Source: Erinaceus europaeus
Lineage: Eukaryota > Chordata > Mammalia > Eulipotyphla > Erinaceidae
Reading direction: 5' to 3'
Length of the DNA: 64,000 bases
Assembly: GCF_950295315.1 (NCBI RefSeq)
Contig: NC_080180.1
Span: 65,567,092-65,631,091 of the forward strand
A program made the translations under genes and the position numbers. Numbering within the stretch: position 1 is the first letter of the stretch; each line of letters begins with the position of its first letter. Positions 32,516 to 44,789 of the stretch are shown here, piece by piece. The notes below the pieces were generated by a model. The model made no database searches, was not told where the DNA came from, and saw only the letters and a program-made list of their open reading frames with translations.

Positions 32516-35019
32516 AGGGACACCTGTATCAATATTGATACCAGAATCACATGTTGGAAATCTATCAATTATTTTCAGTTCATTTTCCTATCAATAAGAA
32601 GGTGTCAGTAAGACTCTCAGCTCAATAGTGTGACAGAAGCCATGTCACTACTGAGAAAAATCTAGACTTCCTGATATCAGTATACTTGACATGATATGTC
32701 ATATGAAAATAAATAATCTGGAACACTTTGGGATAGTCTCTGGCTGATTATACTGTTTTTTATTAGGTAACGTAATAAAAGTTAAATAAAATATAGATTT
32801 TCTCAGAGAAGACATTTCTCTCTCTAATGTAGCCAGATAAAGATCTATAGATTGCATGAATATATCTCCCTGTTGGTTTAAATAAGAAATGGCTTTTATA
32901 TGTATTTCACTGGCTTGTTTATACCATCGAGTCTTCTTCTTCCTATAATCATAATCCCCTTTTATCGGCTTCTGTATGACTTCTTTGCTAGCTGCAGAGC
33001 AAAGGTTTTTATATCCCTACTTCAAGTTAACAGAGACTTGATGCTGATTCTGTTGTTTTTTTCTAGGACTAAGGAGCATCTCTGGATTGTTCTCTGTGAT
33101 ATGGTGAAATGGCATTAATATGAGCTTTGTCTTCTTTATGCATGATAGCAAGACAGTAGAGACTTGATCAAGTCTCTAATCACAGCCCTGTGAATGCTTT
33201 ACAAATGCTGCTTGAGGTCCCAGTCATAGAAAAAATATCTATGGCTTATGTGAAGTGGTTCAATTAAAACATATGCAGTCTTGTATACCATCAGTACTTC
33301 CATAAGAATAAATGCAACAATTTCCACAATAAAATATTTTACATATTTTTGTCAGTATAAGTCCTTAGTTTCCTTCTATCAATACGAGAAACGTAAGTAC
33401 ATAATCTAGTGTCGGACACTCGTTTTCTCCAAAATAACGCCCCCTAAAAGCTGAGGACATACTAGTAACTTAAATCTTTTCTAGTGGCATTATTACATAA
33501 CCATGTCAACTTATGAAAAATAACAAAGCATACTTTACTGTGTAAACCAACAATATACAAAGAGCAGAGAAATCACCATTTTAAAAATAGAAATTATAGA
33601 CTACCTGGAATTATTGACTTCAGAGCTACTTACCAGCACATTTACATTTTAAAAAAAGACAGATTTTCATAGCCATTTCTTTTCACATATAAATGATAAT
33701 ATTTATCCTACTTATTTTTTGTGGCAAGATATCAAAATGAAAACATATCTTCTGTAGGAATACCATTAAATATCATGTACAGTATTTTTGTTACTGTTAT
33801 TTATGTTAATATAAGACTTTGATTTATCTAATAATTCTGTGCGTATGCTGGTATTTATAAATGTACACTTCTACAGTTGAGGCTTGACTGTTATCTTGAT
33901 ATGGATAAACCTTTGAAAGCACACACACACACACACACACACACACTGTTTACTACCTTTTATACAAGTCTTGAGCAGAGGATTAGAAAAAGACAACACA
34001 TCAAAAAGTTAAGAGACAGAAAAGGATTTTTTTTCTTGTTGCCGGTGAATTTAATGAAATCTTATGTTATTTGACTGACAAGTCTCATTTCTATGAGTGC
34101 CTCAGTGAAGACTGTCAAAAAAGCATCACAATTCAACACAACATAGTAAAAGCTAATAGCCTTTTTGTTATACCCAAACTAAAAGGATTGGTAAGACTCA
34201 AAATGAAATGCTATTACTGAAAATCTTCTTTTATCTAACGTTTTGTGAAGTGAGTGAAAATTGAACAAATACATAGTCTTTTCATGGTGCTAAAATGGAT
34301 TCTGACACTATCAAACAAATATTCTTTGGTTTTAAAACCTATTCAATACTTTTTCCACAAGTATTATTATTATATACCACCTCTGCAACTCTATCCCATA
34401 ATATTCTGATTACCATCATGTAGTTGTTTTTTCTTGTTCCTATGGAGTAAAAATGGCATGCTCTATTTGAAAATATTATTTTATTATGATGAATAAATTC
34501 TGTGGGTGCTTGGTTGCCTTCCAAAAAAGGAATTCAAATTTTAACTGTCCTTTGATCATCTCTAGCATAATTAATCTATGTCTCCCCCTCTTTCCTTGAA
34601 CTCTTACCTCAATAATACAGCAAGTAATACAGATCAAATAGAATGAAAACAAGGATCTCAAATCCAAAATCATTTATCAAATCCAATGTCTGTGTTTACT
34701 GCCAAATAAGGCAAAATTCCAAACAATATTGATATATGCATAAATCTTAGTGGAATAAGATGGAACACTAGATAAATGAGTATCAAACTCTAAAGAATCA
34801 TTTCTTTTGAATAAGAATGTATGTAAAGAGTTCCTTGATGTCCACTTATTTATACATTTACCTACCATGTATTCTAATGCTAAGATATATTACTATTATC
34901 GATGTTTCCTTAGTCTTGCAGAAAGTGGAAATTGCCATAGAAAATTGGAAATTAATGTGTAAATTTATTGGATCTAAGTAATTATAATAAAATATAAGTG
35001 TCTGTCTTAGAGGAGTGAC
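32516..35019. other. 2.5-kb unique AT-rich stretch
   Basis: No gene or large repeat. A (CA)n run of about 28 bases lies at 33919-33946. Confidence 0.45.
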
Positions 35020-35240
35020 AGGAATTGAAGGCCATGAGCTTGTGGGTTGGAGCCTTGGCGCTACATGAGAGTATGGTGGATGGCCACCGGGGGACTCGAA
35101 TGGTGCAGTGCGGTGGCATCTCCTTTCTTGGTCTACCCTGCCTTCTCACCCCTGGCCACCTTGAAGTAGAAGAGGAAGAAAACAGAATCAGGATCAGAAA
35201 GACCAGTCTGTTGCAATGTCTATTTTTCCTAAGATGAAAA
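35020..35240. other. Unidentified GC-rich segment
   Basis: About 200 bases, far richer in G+C and CpG than the flanks, immediately 5' of a SINE. On the minus strand it lies in a 204-codon frame (34982-35596), but much of that frame is SINE. The non-SINE part contains RRQGRPRKEMPPH and resembles nothing I know. Confidence 0.3.
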
Positions 35241-35247
35241 GGTAGTA

Positions 35248-35517
35248 GTGTAGTCGGACGGTAGCACAGCGGGTTAAGCGCAGGTGGTGCAAAGCACAAG
35301 GACTGGCGTAAGGATCCCAGTTCAAGCCCCCGACTCCCTACCTGCAGGGGGAGTCGCTTCACAGGTGGTGAAGCAGGTCTGCAGGTGTCTGTCTTTCTCT
35401 CCCCCTCTCTGTCTTCCCCTCCTCTCTCCATTTCTCTCTGTCCTATCCAACAACAATGACAACAATAATAACAACAATAAAACAATACGGACAACAAAAG
35501 GGAATAATTAAATAAAA
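35248..35517 (+). mobile_element. Long-family SINE
   Basis: GTAGTCGGACGGTAGCACAGC begins the head, followed by B box CAGTTCAAGCCCCCG and TCTCTCTGTCCTATCCAAC. Confidence 0.9.
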
Positions 35518-35546
35518 TGAATATTAACAAAAAAGGTAGCGAGAGG

Positions 35547-35735
35547 GGGGCTAGGTGGTGGTGCACCGGGTTGAGCATACACAGTATCATGTGCAAGGAC
35601 CTGGGTCAGGTCCTGGACTCGCATCTGCAGGGTGGAAGCTTCTGGAGTGGTAAAGCAGGGCTGCAGGTGGCTCTCTGTGCTTCTCTCCCTATCGTCTCAA
35701 TTTCTCTCTTTCCTGTCAAAATAAAGAAACAGACA
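35547..35735 (+). mobile_element. Short-family SINE
   Basis: GGGGGCTAGGTGGTGGTGCAC through GGGTCAGGTCCTGGAC to TCTCTCTTTCCTGTCAAAAT; the tail is short. Confidence 0.85.
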
Positions 35736-36558
35736 GGATATTGTTTAAAGATAGACATGTATACATATGTATAGAAATAGTACAGATGAATGTAAAGATA
35801 TTTTCTAGTTTAACCCATTGAGAAAATGTAGAAATGGCAACACTGGCAGCAGTGAACAAACCTGATATTGGAACGTCCATTCCCATGAGTCTTCTCTCAG
35901 AGCAGCCAGGGTTCCTGGGACCAAAGTCAGATTTCTGGTATAGAGAAGAGAAAGGACAGCAAGAAGACTGAGAAATCTCAACGAAAAAATGAAAATATGA
36001 CTGAGAATATTGAAGCAACCCTGAAGTGGTACACAGTGGCCTAGCCTGGAATAATTTGAACCAGGCAATGAATGTGACCCTAAGGGATGTCTAGAATTAA
36101 GGGAACATAAAAGGCCGCCTTCAGCAGGTGGTCACAGTGATCATGAGAAGGAATGGGACACAGTGACATAGTCTGCTGACCTGATGTCCCCAGAAAGGTA
36201 AGCCGTCCCCATGTTCTTGCCCAAATATATTGAATTTAATCACGAGGAAATAGCGGACAGTCTCAGGTTTCACAGTGCTCTACAAAATAACTCACTTTAA
36301 CTTTTCCAGTATGTCAAATTCATGAAAGAGAAAGGTAAAATGAAAAAAAAAACTGTCTTAGAATAGAGAGAACTAAAGGAATATAGCCAGGAACTGTAAT
36401 GTATGACTTCTTCCTTTTTTTTCCTTTTCTTGTTAGTGATTTAATATTGATTTAGAAAATCATAAGATAACCCTACTATCAGAGAACTGTGTCGCCATTC
36501 CCTCCACTGGAAACTGCAGTGGCCATAGATATGGATGGATTGACTATTATTTCTATCA

Positions 36559-36562
<4 letters not shown>
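35736..36562. other. Unique sequence, no gene seen
   Basis: Minus frames at 35716-36068 overlap in two registers and show no domain. Confidence 0.4.
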
Positions 36563-36593
<31 letters not shown>

Positions 36594-36600
36594 CCTACCT
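36563..36600. repeat. (CTAT)n microsatellite
   Basis: About nine CTAT units ending in CTAC variants. Confidence 0.92.
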
Positions 36601-36702
36601 ATATTTTTTAGATATCTGTTCATTTTTGCTATGGTCCTGTTGTAAAAGAGCAATCAGTAAACAACAGCCGTAACACTTGGCGTAAAGGAAAACAGAGTTT
36701 TA

Positions 36703-36835
36703 GTGTGGAAGGTAGGCAGCATCATGGTTATGCAAACAGACTCTCATGCCTGAGGCTCCAAAGTCCAGGTTCAAGCCCCTGCACCATCATAATGCAGTGC
36801 TGAACAGTGCTCTGGAAAAATAAACAAACAACAGC
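36703..36835 (+). mobile_element. CTCTGG-family SINE
   Basis: GGTAGGCAGCATCATGGTTATG, CAGGTTCAAGCCCCTGC and GAACAGTGCTCTGGAAAAAT are clear. Confidence 0.85.
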
Positions 36836-37189
36836 AGAGTTTTATTGATGTATCAGACCCAAGTTGGCTCATGCCACAACTTTCTGAGCCCCAAATTTGG
36901 ATGGCATTTCTCAATTATACCCAAAGAAAGGTTGGGTAATAATTAATCATTTTAGGGTGAAGTCTGTGAGAGAGAGAATGTGTAAACCATGGGGGTGAGG
37001 GGAAAGTGGTAAAAAGTTAACTTGCTTAAATTAACTCCTCTAAGTCCTGTAAACATGAGGAATAGAGGAGAACTAAATTTATAGATGTCCTTGAGACCTG
37101 GTACAAGTAGATGTAATTATTTTTACATGCTACTTCAACGCCTTCTCTTTGTAAGTCATACCTATGTCTGTTACTACTTCTGAATGTCT
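36836..37189. other. Unique sequence, no gene seen
   Basis: Nothing recognised. Confidence 0.4.
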
Positions 37190-37194
37190 ATCTT

Positions 37195-37470
37195 TTTTTT
37201 TTTTTCCTCTTCCCTCTCCAAGTCCTGATGGAATTGGAATCAGGCTGGGGATATGGATCAACTTGTCAATGTCAATGTCCATGTCCAGTGGAGAAACATT
37301 TACAGAAGCCAGAATTTCTGCCTTCTTCACCCCGTAAAGATTTTGGTCTTTACTCCCAGAGGGGGAGGAGTATTGGGGGGGAGTGTGACCAGACGGCTCT
37401 GAACTCCAATTCCACCAGGGCCTGGAGATTGTGACTTTGTTTTGATCCCGGTTAATGATCATTAGTGGAC
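37195..37470 (+). mobile_element. Diverged L1 3' UTR fragment
   Basis: TTTACAGAAGCCAGAATTTCTGCC and TTTACTCCCAGAGGG match the L1 3' UTR family at 10.68-10.78 kb at low identity. Flanking parts are unclear. Confidence 0.5.
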
Positions 37471-37685
37471 ACCTTGGCAAGATCTATGACTGAGCTACTC
37501 CATAACCGACTTTCATTGTTTTAACTCCTATAAATATCTTCATTTTGATAACTGCATTTTCATATAGGATGATAATATTTTGGGAATCCAGGTGAAAAAT
37601 AAATAGGAATTCTTTGCAGTAGTTTTGTAAATGCTTAGGAGTCTGAAGTTATTTCAGACTGAATCATTAAAAACAACAGATTGTG

Positions 37686-37840
37686 GTCCAGGAAGTGGCA
37701 CAGTGGATAAAGCATTGGACTCTCAAGCATGAGGTCTTGAGTTCAATCCCTGGCAGCACATGTGCCAGAGTGATGTCTGGTTCTTTCTCTTTCTATCTTT
37801 CTCATTAATAGTTACATAAAATCTTTAAAAAAAAAACAAG
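37686..37840 (+). mobile_element. SINE with tRNA-like GTGGCACAGTGGATAAAGC head
   Basis: The best copy of a third SINE type. Box A-like TGGCACAGTGG and box B-like GAGTTCAATCC lie about 40 bases apart, as in a tRNA. Then follow CACATGTGCCAGAGTGATG, TCTTTCTCATTAATAG and an A-rich tail. Confidence 0.85.
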
Positions 37841-37892
37841 AGATATAAAAAATGTTGATAATAATGTAGTGCATAATTAAAATTCTCTTTGA

Positions 37893-38105
37893 TGGGCTAG
37901 GCAGTGGCGCACCTGGTTAAGTGCTCATATTACAGCGCACAAAGACCCAGGTTCACGTCCCTGGTCCCCACCTGGAGGGGAAAGCTTCACAAGTGGTGAA
38001 GCAGGGTTGCAAGTGTCTCTCTGTTTCTCTCTTCTCTATCTCCCTCGTTCCTCTCACTTTCTGTCTCAATCCAATTATAAATAAAATTAAAAAAATAAAA
38101 TAAAA
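37893..38105 (+). mobile_element. Short-family SINE
   Basis: GGGCTAGGCAGTGGCGCACCTGG, CAGGTTCACGTCCCTGG and TCTGTCTCAATCCAATTATAAAT are followed by an A-rich tail. Confidence 0.87.
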
Positions 38106-38904
38106 ATCTCTTTGAAACAAAATACATGTGAATTTCCTATGAAACATTAGATAAGACTTCAAGAATTTTATTGGAATTTGAAATATTCTGAAGAGTCATG
38201 AGCTTGTGAATGTCTTGAAAGCCTATGGGAGGAAGCACTTCGGGATGTTCGGGTCAAAAGGCAGAAAGAGGAAGAGAAAGAAACACTTTAGCAGAGAAGA
38301 AAGAATGCAGTCAACTAGGTGAGCAGAAGCCAGTGCAGACAATACTATAACGAACACTCCAGATAACTATTTTTTCTATAAAATGGAGATTAAGCAATGA
38401 GATGGAAAAGCTGAGGTTAAGTAGACGGCTGCTATGAAGTTTAACAAGAAAGGAGACAGGTATGTATAACCGTGACAGACACAGCAGAGGAAGAGGAAGA
38501 ACAAAGCAGAGGGATGAAGTTTGAAATCATTCTATTGTTGTGGAAACAAGAAGAAGGAGCAGATCAATCTCAAAATTCAAAATGTTCTTGTCTGGTGAAA
38601 TCGATTTACTTAGTGGCAAGAAAGGCCATTGCTCAGCATCATAGGAGAGACGATGTTGAGGTCGGGGAATAAATAGGTAGAACGTGGGGAATGCAAACAC
38701 TGCGGCACCAGCCAGAGCAGTGCTCCCAGCATCTATTTCCTGTGCTGTTGAGGAAGAAAGCCAATCTTGCCGAAGCGATGGGAATGGTAGCAGGTGGGGT
38801 GTGGCTTAGGAAGGAAGAGAAGATGGGGCTTGGGAGTTCATAAGAAGCTGTTATTGGTGTGGTTTCTCTCTCTGTGCCAAGCTGGGAGCATCACCATGTG
38901 AGCA
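38106..38904. other. Unique sequence, no gene seen
   Basis: Purine-rich in places (38460-38520); no domain in the 66-codon frame at 38472-38672. Confidence 0.4.
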
Positions 38905-39424
38905 GTTCCTCTCTCTCTCCCTCTCTCTCTACCTCCCTCTCTCTCTTCCTCTCTCTCTTTCCCTCTCTCTCCCTCTCTCTCTCCCTCCCTCTCTCTCCCT
39001 TCCTCTCTCTTTCTCTCTCTCTTCCTCCCTCTCTCTCCCTTCCTCTCTCTTTCTCTCTCTCTCCCTCTCTCTCTCCCTTCCTCTCTCTTTCTCTCTCTCT
39101 TCCTCCCTCTCTCTCCCTTCCTCTCTCTTTCTCTCTCTCTCCCTCTCTCTCTCCCTTCCTCTCTCTTTCTCTCTCTCTTCCTCCCTCTCTCTCCCTTCCT
39201 CTCTCTTTCTCTCTCTCTTCCTCCCTCTCTCTCCCTTCCTCTCTCTTTCTCTCTCTCTCCCTCTCTCTCCCTTCCTCTCTCTTTCTCTCTCTCTCCCTTC
39301 CTCTCTCTTTCTCTCTCTCTCCCTCTCTCTCCCTTCCTCTCTTTTTCTCTCTCTCTCCCTCTCTCTCTCCCTTCCTCTCTCTTTCTCTCTCTCTCCTTCT
39401 CTGTCTCTCTCTCTCTCCCTCTCA
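38905..39424. repeat. Pyrimidine minisatellite, about 38-40 bp period
   Basis: The plus strand is almost purely C and T for 520 bases. A unit like CCCTTCCTCTCTCTTTCTCTC plus about 18 further pyrimidines recurs about a dozen times. The ~200-codon Ser/Leu and Arg/Glu frames are shadows of the repeat. A long mirror-like homopurine-homopyrimidine tract can form triplex (H-) DNA. Confidence 0.95.
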
Positions 39425-39860
39425 TATGTGCATGTTCTCAGTTTTCCTGAATAAAGCTTAAAACTCCATAAAATAATGTTTTATCCTCATTTCTTTAAGT
39501 CTGTGAGTGAGGAATCCAGCCATGTGAGGAACATCTTGCCCACACACTCCACCATACAGTCAATCACTTTGTAGAAGAATGGTGATGTGAACAGTGTGAG
39601 AGTGATCACTTTGAAAAAATAGAGAGATTGCTTGACACCAGTAAGTTTCCTTTTAAGATTGTAGTTAAGGTAAACTCTGAATTAAAGGTAATACAGTTTA
39701 GCTTAATTATTATATTTGACCAAAATTATTGAAATCTTTGGATAGTTTCGTCTAGAAATCTGAGTGACTCAGATTTGAGCCTGGTCCCTACTTCCCTGTA
39801 GGAATCATCCCGTTTGTCTGAAAAATGATCTCAGAATTGTGAAATTGAGTCTCTTCCGCC
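39425..39860. other. Unique sequence, no gene seen
   Basis: Begins CATATGTGCATG; nothing recognised. Confidence 0.4.
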
Positions 39861-39861
39861 T

Positions 39862-39926
<65 letters not shown>
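39861..39926. repeat. (CT)n(CA)n compound microsatellite
   Basis: About ten CT units run directly into more than twenty CA units. Confidence 0.95.
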
Positions 39927-39927
<1 letters not shown>

Positions 39928-40869
39928 AGTCTTGCAAAGTATACCATAAGGAAAATATGATTCTTCAGAATGCTGGTAAAAATAAATATCTTCAATATTT
40001 TTTTCATTCTTCTATCTAAAATTTGCCCAAATCTATGAACAGAGATTAGCAAAATACTGAAATCCCAGGAGAAAAGCTGTTACAAATGGATAGCTATGTT
40101 TTCAACATCACATATGTGGACACTGAGTTTCAGTCCATTGGGTTTGTAACCCCTCTTGTTTTGGGGAAGTGCTATAAACTGAAGGCTTTCATAATCTTCA
40201 GTGTGTGGGCTGATTCCCCAAAAAAAGAAAGTACAAAAGCAAGAAACCCTTAGAGAATTAAAACAAAGGTTTAAAGAGGATGGATTAAATGCATTTAAAT
40301 TACCAGTTTAGTTTTCAGCAAAAAGTGAAGCTTCCAAACATATAAAGAAGTGTGAGGACTCTTGGACAGCAGTAATGAAAATATAAAGTCCATATCTGAT
40401 CAAAATTCCTCTGCCTGTTTTATCAAATATGTTCAGACTGGAAGCAAATGGAGATATTTCACAGCTATGCTGGGGTAAGGGGGAAAGTGTCTATTCCTTA
40501 GGAAAAGAAGCAAGATATATTGGAGCAAGGAAGCATTGGAATTCACTCATCTATAGCATTCCAACAAAGGAATTAGTTTAGAAAGGTTATCAAAACAATA
40601 TTTAGGGGAAATAAGCATGAGTTTGGTAGAAATACAAAGAGCAAGATGACAAAGTTACAGTTTTGAAAGTAGCATGTGAGTGGATAAATTTCAAAAAAGG
40701 GAATGAAGGTTGCAGTTCTATTCACTGAAATTATTTGCTTTTTTTATTTCCAACTCCTTGTTTCACACCACTCACTAGCACTTACTGATTGTATGCCAAT
40801 TAAGTCAACCTTACTCTACATACTGATTTTCCTCTTGTCAGTCTCAAATTCTGCAATGTATATCATGGT
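39927..40869. other. Unique AT-rich sequence
   Basis: No gene or repeat recognised. Confidence 0.4.
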
Positions 40870-41160
40870 TTGCAAAAGGTTTTTTCATGCCTGAGACATT
40901 TTAATAGAGATACGTGGAGAAAAAGATACAGAGAGAGAGAGAAGAGAAAACTTCCATCTTTAATCCTTGACACCACCATTAACCGCAGAGCTGAGCAGAG
41001 TTCTGGTTGTTCTCTCTCTCTTTCTCTTTCTCTTTCTCTTTCTCTTTCTCTTTCTCTTTCTCTTTCTCTTTCTCTTTCTCTTTTTCTTTCTCTTTCTCTC
41101 TCTTCTTCTTTCTCTCTCTCTGTATCTTTAACTCCACATCTCTCTATTAAAATAAGTAAA
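40870..41160 (+). mobile_element. CTCTGG-family SINE with CTTTCT expansion
   Basis: The SINE 3' half (CTTGACACCACCATTAACCG, GAGCAGAGTTCTGG) leads into a (CTTTCT)n block at 41010-41100, then a tail of AAATAAGTAAATAAATAAAT. Confidence 0.75.
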
Positions 41161-41933
41161 TAAATAAATATTTAGAATATATAAACTAAATATTATAGTC
41201 TCTGATTTGTACTTGTGATCTGATTATGCATTCTCTCATATTTTCACCATATTCATTTTGTCCAATATCGGATAAGTTTCAAGATACACAATTCAATCAT
41301 ATTTGTAACAATTAATCTTTTATTGACGAGCCAACTCAGTTTCTTGCCAGGATAATTGCTTTTAACTGTGTTTACAGCTATGTTTAATAACTATAGCCTC
41401 AATGTTTTCTTTGGGTAAATTTCTAAATCTGTGCTCTCACCATTTTTCAACACTGATAGTTTTTATTTTCCTGTAGGACTGATAGGTGCTCTGTTATAAT
41501 GCTATATGGCATGTGTTAGGTAATTTTCCCTAGACTCCTCAACTCTCTTTGCTATCTGTATATGATCTGTTACCTGGAGAAACAATTGTGAACTCAATAT
41601 GATTACATAAATCAATTTTTTTCTAGAGATTTTTCCAGATCAAGTGAGATCTTCTGAAGGCTGAAACAGGATTGGGAAAAAGAGCAGTAATCACAAAAGA
41701 GTCTAAATACACAGTAACTCATGGACAAGTCATTTTTCCCTAACCAACAAATACTCATCTTTCCAAAAGTCAAGGCAAAGTTGAAAAACCAGTCAGTAAT
41801 TGTCTAAACTCCAGAGTGGAGGGTCTCTCTAACAGCAGAAGGTAGAGCACTGGGAGGACTTTCAAATGAGTGTAGTCAACTTTCTCAGAAGGATGCTAGA
41901 ATATTTCCTTCTGCAGAATATGTCAGAGGAGGG
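41161..41933. other. Unique AT-rich sequence
   Basis: No gene or repeat recognised. Confidence 0.4.
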
Positions 41934-42067
41934 AGCCAGGTGATGGTACACCTGGTTGAGCACACAATTGTTACACACGTTACAATATGCAAGTATTCGG
42001 GTTCAAGCCTCTGGTCCCTCCGGTGGTAGGGAAGCTTCACAACTGGTGAAGCAGTGCTGCAAGTCTT

Positions 42068-42109
<42 letters not shown>

Positions 42110-42155
42110 TCTCAATTTCTGGCTATCTCTATCCAATAAGTAAATAAAGATAATT
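41934..42155 (+). mobile_element. Short-family SINE with (CT)n
   Basis: GGGAGCCAGGTGATGGTACAC, CGGGTTCAAGCCTCTGG and TTTCTGGCTATCTCTATCCAAT are typical. A CT run of about 30 bases sits in the body. Confidence 0.9.
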
Positions 42156-42317
42156 ATTGAAAACAAAAATCAATATGTAAGAGGAAAGGAAAGCATAAGG
42201 TTGTTGAAAAAAATCACACATGCCTGCTTATTCAGAAGATGTTGAACTAATTGCATCTGTAGACGCAATATGTTTCAAGTGGCCTTAAACAGAAGTTTGG
42301 AAATTAATATAAAGGAG

Positions 42318-42589
42318 GTCAAAGGAATGCAGCCAGGTCTTCCTTGGTGAGTGCTGTTGTCTGGTCCAGATGTCTCGCCCCCCACTTCTCCTTTGTGCTG
42401 TTTGCCTGGGAGCTGCTGGCCATGTTCTTGTGACACAGGGCTCCCCTTCCTCTCCAGACTGGGCTAAACTGGGCGTCCGAGGGTGGGGCGCAAGGTGAAG
42501 GGTCTAGATGTGGAGAAAGAGCACATCTGGGGCAGTTACAACTCTGCCTTACTGACAGAGTCTGGCTTTGTCCCTTCAAAACTCTCAAT
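42318..42589 (-). other. GC-rich segment, possible L1 5' region
   Basis: On the minus strand, CpG-containing sequence leads to ATGGCCAGCAGCTCC and a 34-codon run that includes STKEKWGARHLDQTTALTKE and ends DLAAFL. The layout could be an L1 5' UTR with the start of ORF1, but I do not recognise the protein. A retrocopy fragment is equally possible. Confidence 0.3.
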
Positions 42590-42880
42590 TTGGAAGTCTG
42601 GCAGTAGTGCAACGGGTTAAGCACAGGTGGCACAAAGCGCAAGGACCGGCGTGAGGATCCCAGTTCGAGCCCCCGGCTCCCCACCTGCAGTGGAGTCGCT
42701 TCACAATCAGTGAAGCAGGTCTGCAGGTGTCTGTCTTTCTCTCCCCCTCTCTGTCTTCCCCTCCTCTCTCCATTTCTCCCTGTCCTATCCAATGATGATG
42801 ACATCGATAACAACAACAATGACTACAACAATAAAATATCAAAGGCAACCAAAGGGAATAAATAAATAAATATGAAAAAT
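42590..42880 (+). mobile_element. Long-family SINE
   Basis: GGAAGTCTGGCAGTAGTGCAAC, B box CAGTTCGAGCCCCCGGC, TCTCCCTGTCCTATCCAATG and an AAATAAATAAATA tail. Confidence 0.92.
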
Positions 42881-42959
42881 AAAGCCTCTCAGCTCTCCTC
42901 TGTTGGGGCCTAGGCATCTCATTCTGTATTTAGGTCATAGGTGATTCCATTTCAAGAAT

Positions 42960-43265
42960 TATTTTATTTTATTTTTTTAGTTTTATTTATTTTCCCTTTT
43001 TGATGCCCTTGTTTTTTGTTTTTGTTTTTTTTTTTGTTGTTGTTGTTATTGATGTCATTGTTAGATAGGACCAGAGAGAAATGGAGAGAGGAGGGGAAGA
43101 CAGAGAAGGGGAGATAAAGACAGACACCTGCAGACCTGCTTCACCGCCTGTGAAGCGACTCCCCTGCAGGTGGGGAGCCGGGGGCTTGAACCGGGATTCA
43201 TATATTGGTCCTTGGGCTTCACATCAAGTGCGTTTAGCCTGCTGTGCTACTGCTGGACTCCCCAT
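42960..43265 (-). mobile_element. Long-family SINE, antisense
   Basis: TTTATTTATTTTCCC tail, a T-rich expansion near 43010-43035, then the standard body; the head closes at CTGCTGGACTCCCC. Confidence 0.9.
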
Positions 43266-44379
43266 TTTGAAAATTTCTTTTGAGGGATGTTTCAAAGCTA
43301 ATTTGTGAGCGAATGTGAACTCCCAGAGGAATTGCCATGGCTACCCAACCAGTTACAGCCTCTTGTATCACTGAAGGTGTTAATGACTGCTAATCAACGC
43401 CCACTAAGACTTTGGGCCTCATTTCTGGAGGGAAGGCACAGGAAGAAGACTGTCTGACTACAACTGTGTTTTCTAAAGCAAAAGAGAGTTACGGGGAGAG
43501 CTCTGCTCTCAGATGTGACAAGGAACCTGTCTTGGAACTTGAGATCTGGAGAATGACACCACAGTCTTGGCTCTGTCTCCAGCTCCTGCCCTTCTGTCTC
43601 CAACAATAGATCAGGGTCTACCAGTCCTCTTCCCCCCACTATTCCACAAATGCACGTGTTAAAAATGATTGGGCTTGCTTTTTCCTTTTTGGGGATACTG
43701 AGGTGATAATGTCTGACACTGGGAAGACACCTTGTGTCTATAATTCTCAAGGCACATCCTGTCCATAATCCTTTGAATTTAGATAGATACAGAGAGGACC
43801 ACCTTCGATAACAGAGAATGACTGTATTTATCTTGGGTTCTTCTTCTGACCAAACTTCACAGGCCCCAGATTCTCCATCTCTGACTCTTATTGTCTATCA
43901 AATTCTTTCTCTGACCCAAGAGCCACCTGCATTTTCTAGTGATGGAAATGGACAGACTCTGTATTTTTCCTCCTGTTCAAAGCTAGAAGGCAAATATTTT
44001 CTATTAAGAAAGCCAGGGAACTGAAGTGACAGTTGGGTTTAGAGCCGCGTTAGAGAAAGGAGACTATTAGAAAACAGTTTCATTCTTCTGACAGCTTCTC
44101 TGCTGTCTGGGAGATTTACATTTTCTTTTCCCATTGAGAAGGTCAGAGGATGATGGAATAAACATTAAGAATAACTTTAAAAGATTGTTTAAAGTAGCAC
44201 AGGTCCTAAATGCTAATATTTCTGAAGACCTCAATTTTGAAATTCCTCACTTGAGGTCAGTGATTTAAAAATCAAGTCAAAAGCATCTTCCCGAAGGAAT
44301 ACACAACTTGATACTAATAAAATAATAAGTATTCTAGATGGCCTGCCAACTAGTTTTTAGCAGAATGCCCAGAGCAATT
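43266..44379. other. Unique sequence, no gene seen
   Basis: The 118-codon minus frame at 43394-43750 lies outside repeats but shows no domain, codon bias or splice context that I recognise. Confidence 0.35.
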
Positions 44380-44580
44380 GGGGGACCAGTCTGACAACTC
44401 CTGGTACTGCTCTCTGTTCCTGAATTTGAAAATGGAGAGGAATAAACACATAGAAATCTTGAACATGACAGCAGAGGAGGACCTGGAGGGTCAAAGGGAT
44501 GTACATGTTACGCATGTACAAACAACTGTATTTTACTGTAAACTATAAACTTCCTCAATAAAGAAAAACAATATGCTACA
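44380..44580 (+). mobile_element. L1-like 3' end
   Basis: GATGTACATGTTACGCATG, AACTGTATTTTACTGTAAAC and CTCAATAAAGAAAAAC correspond to the last 90 bases of the L1 at 47.1 kb. The upstream limit is uncertain. Confidence 0.55.
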
Positions 44581-44789
44581 AATATTTTCTACTGGTTAAA
44601 AAGAAAGAAAGAAAGAAATTTTAATTCCAAAGCAGACACAAACACTGAAAAACTGACAAGGTAAGACAGAACCAGTAGTAGTAGTTGGCTTTAAAAAATC
44701 TTAGACATTACCATTCTTAAAACAAAAGTCTGGAAACTTGAAGAGAGGCAGGTCCTGCTTAATCATTACATGGATAAGAACTGAGGACT

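Noticed and set aside
34982..35596. 204-codon minus-strand frame
   Set aside because: Most of it runs through an antisense long-family SINE; the remainder has no recognised domain.
37686..37770. tRNA gene suggested by box A and box B
   Set aside because: It is the tRNA-derived head of a repeated SINE; no closed cloverleaf is apparent and a SINE body and A-rich tail follow.
38838..39461. About 200-codon Arg/Glu (minus) and Ser/Leu (plus) frames
   Set aside because: Both are shadows of the CT minisatellite.
42319..42819. 166-codon minus-strand frame as a gene
   Set aside because: More than a third is SINE sequence; the remaining GC-rich part is reported separately as unidentified.
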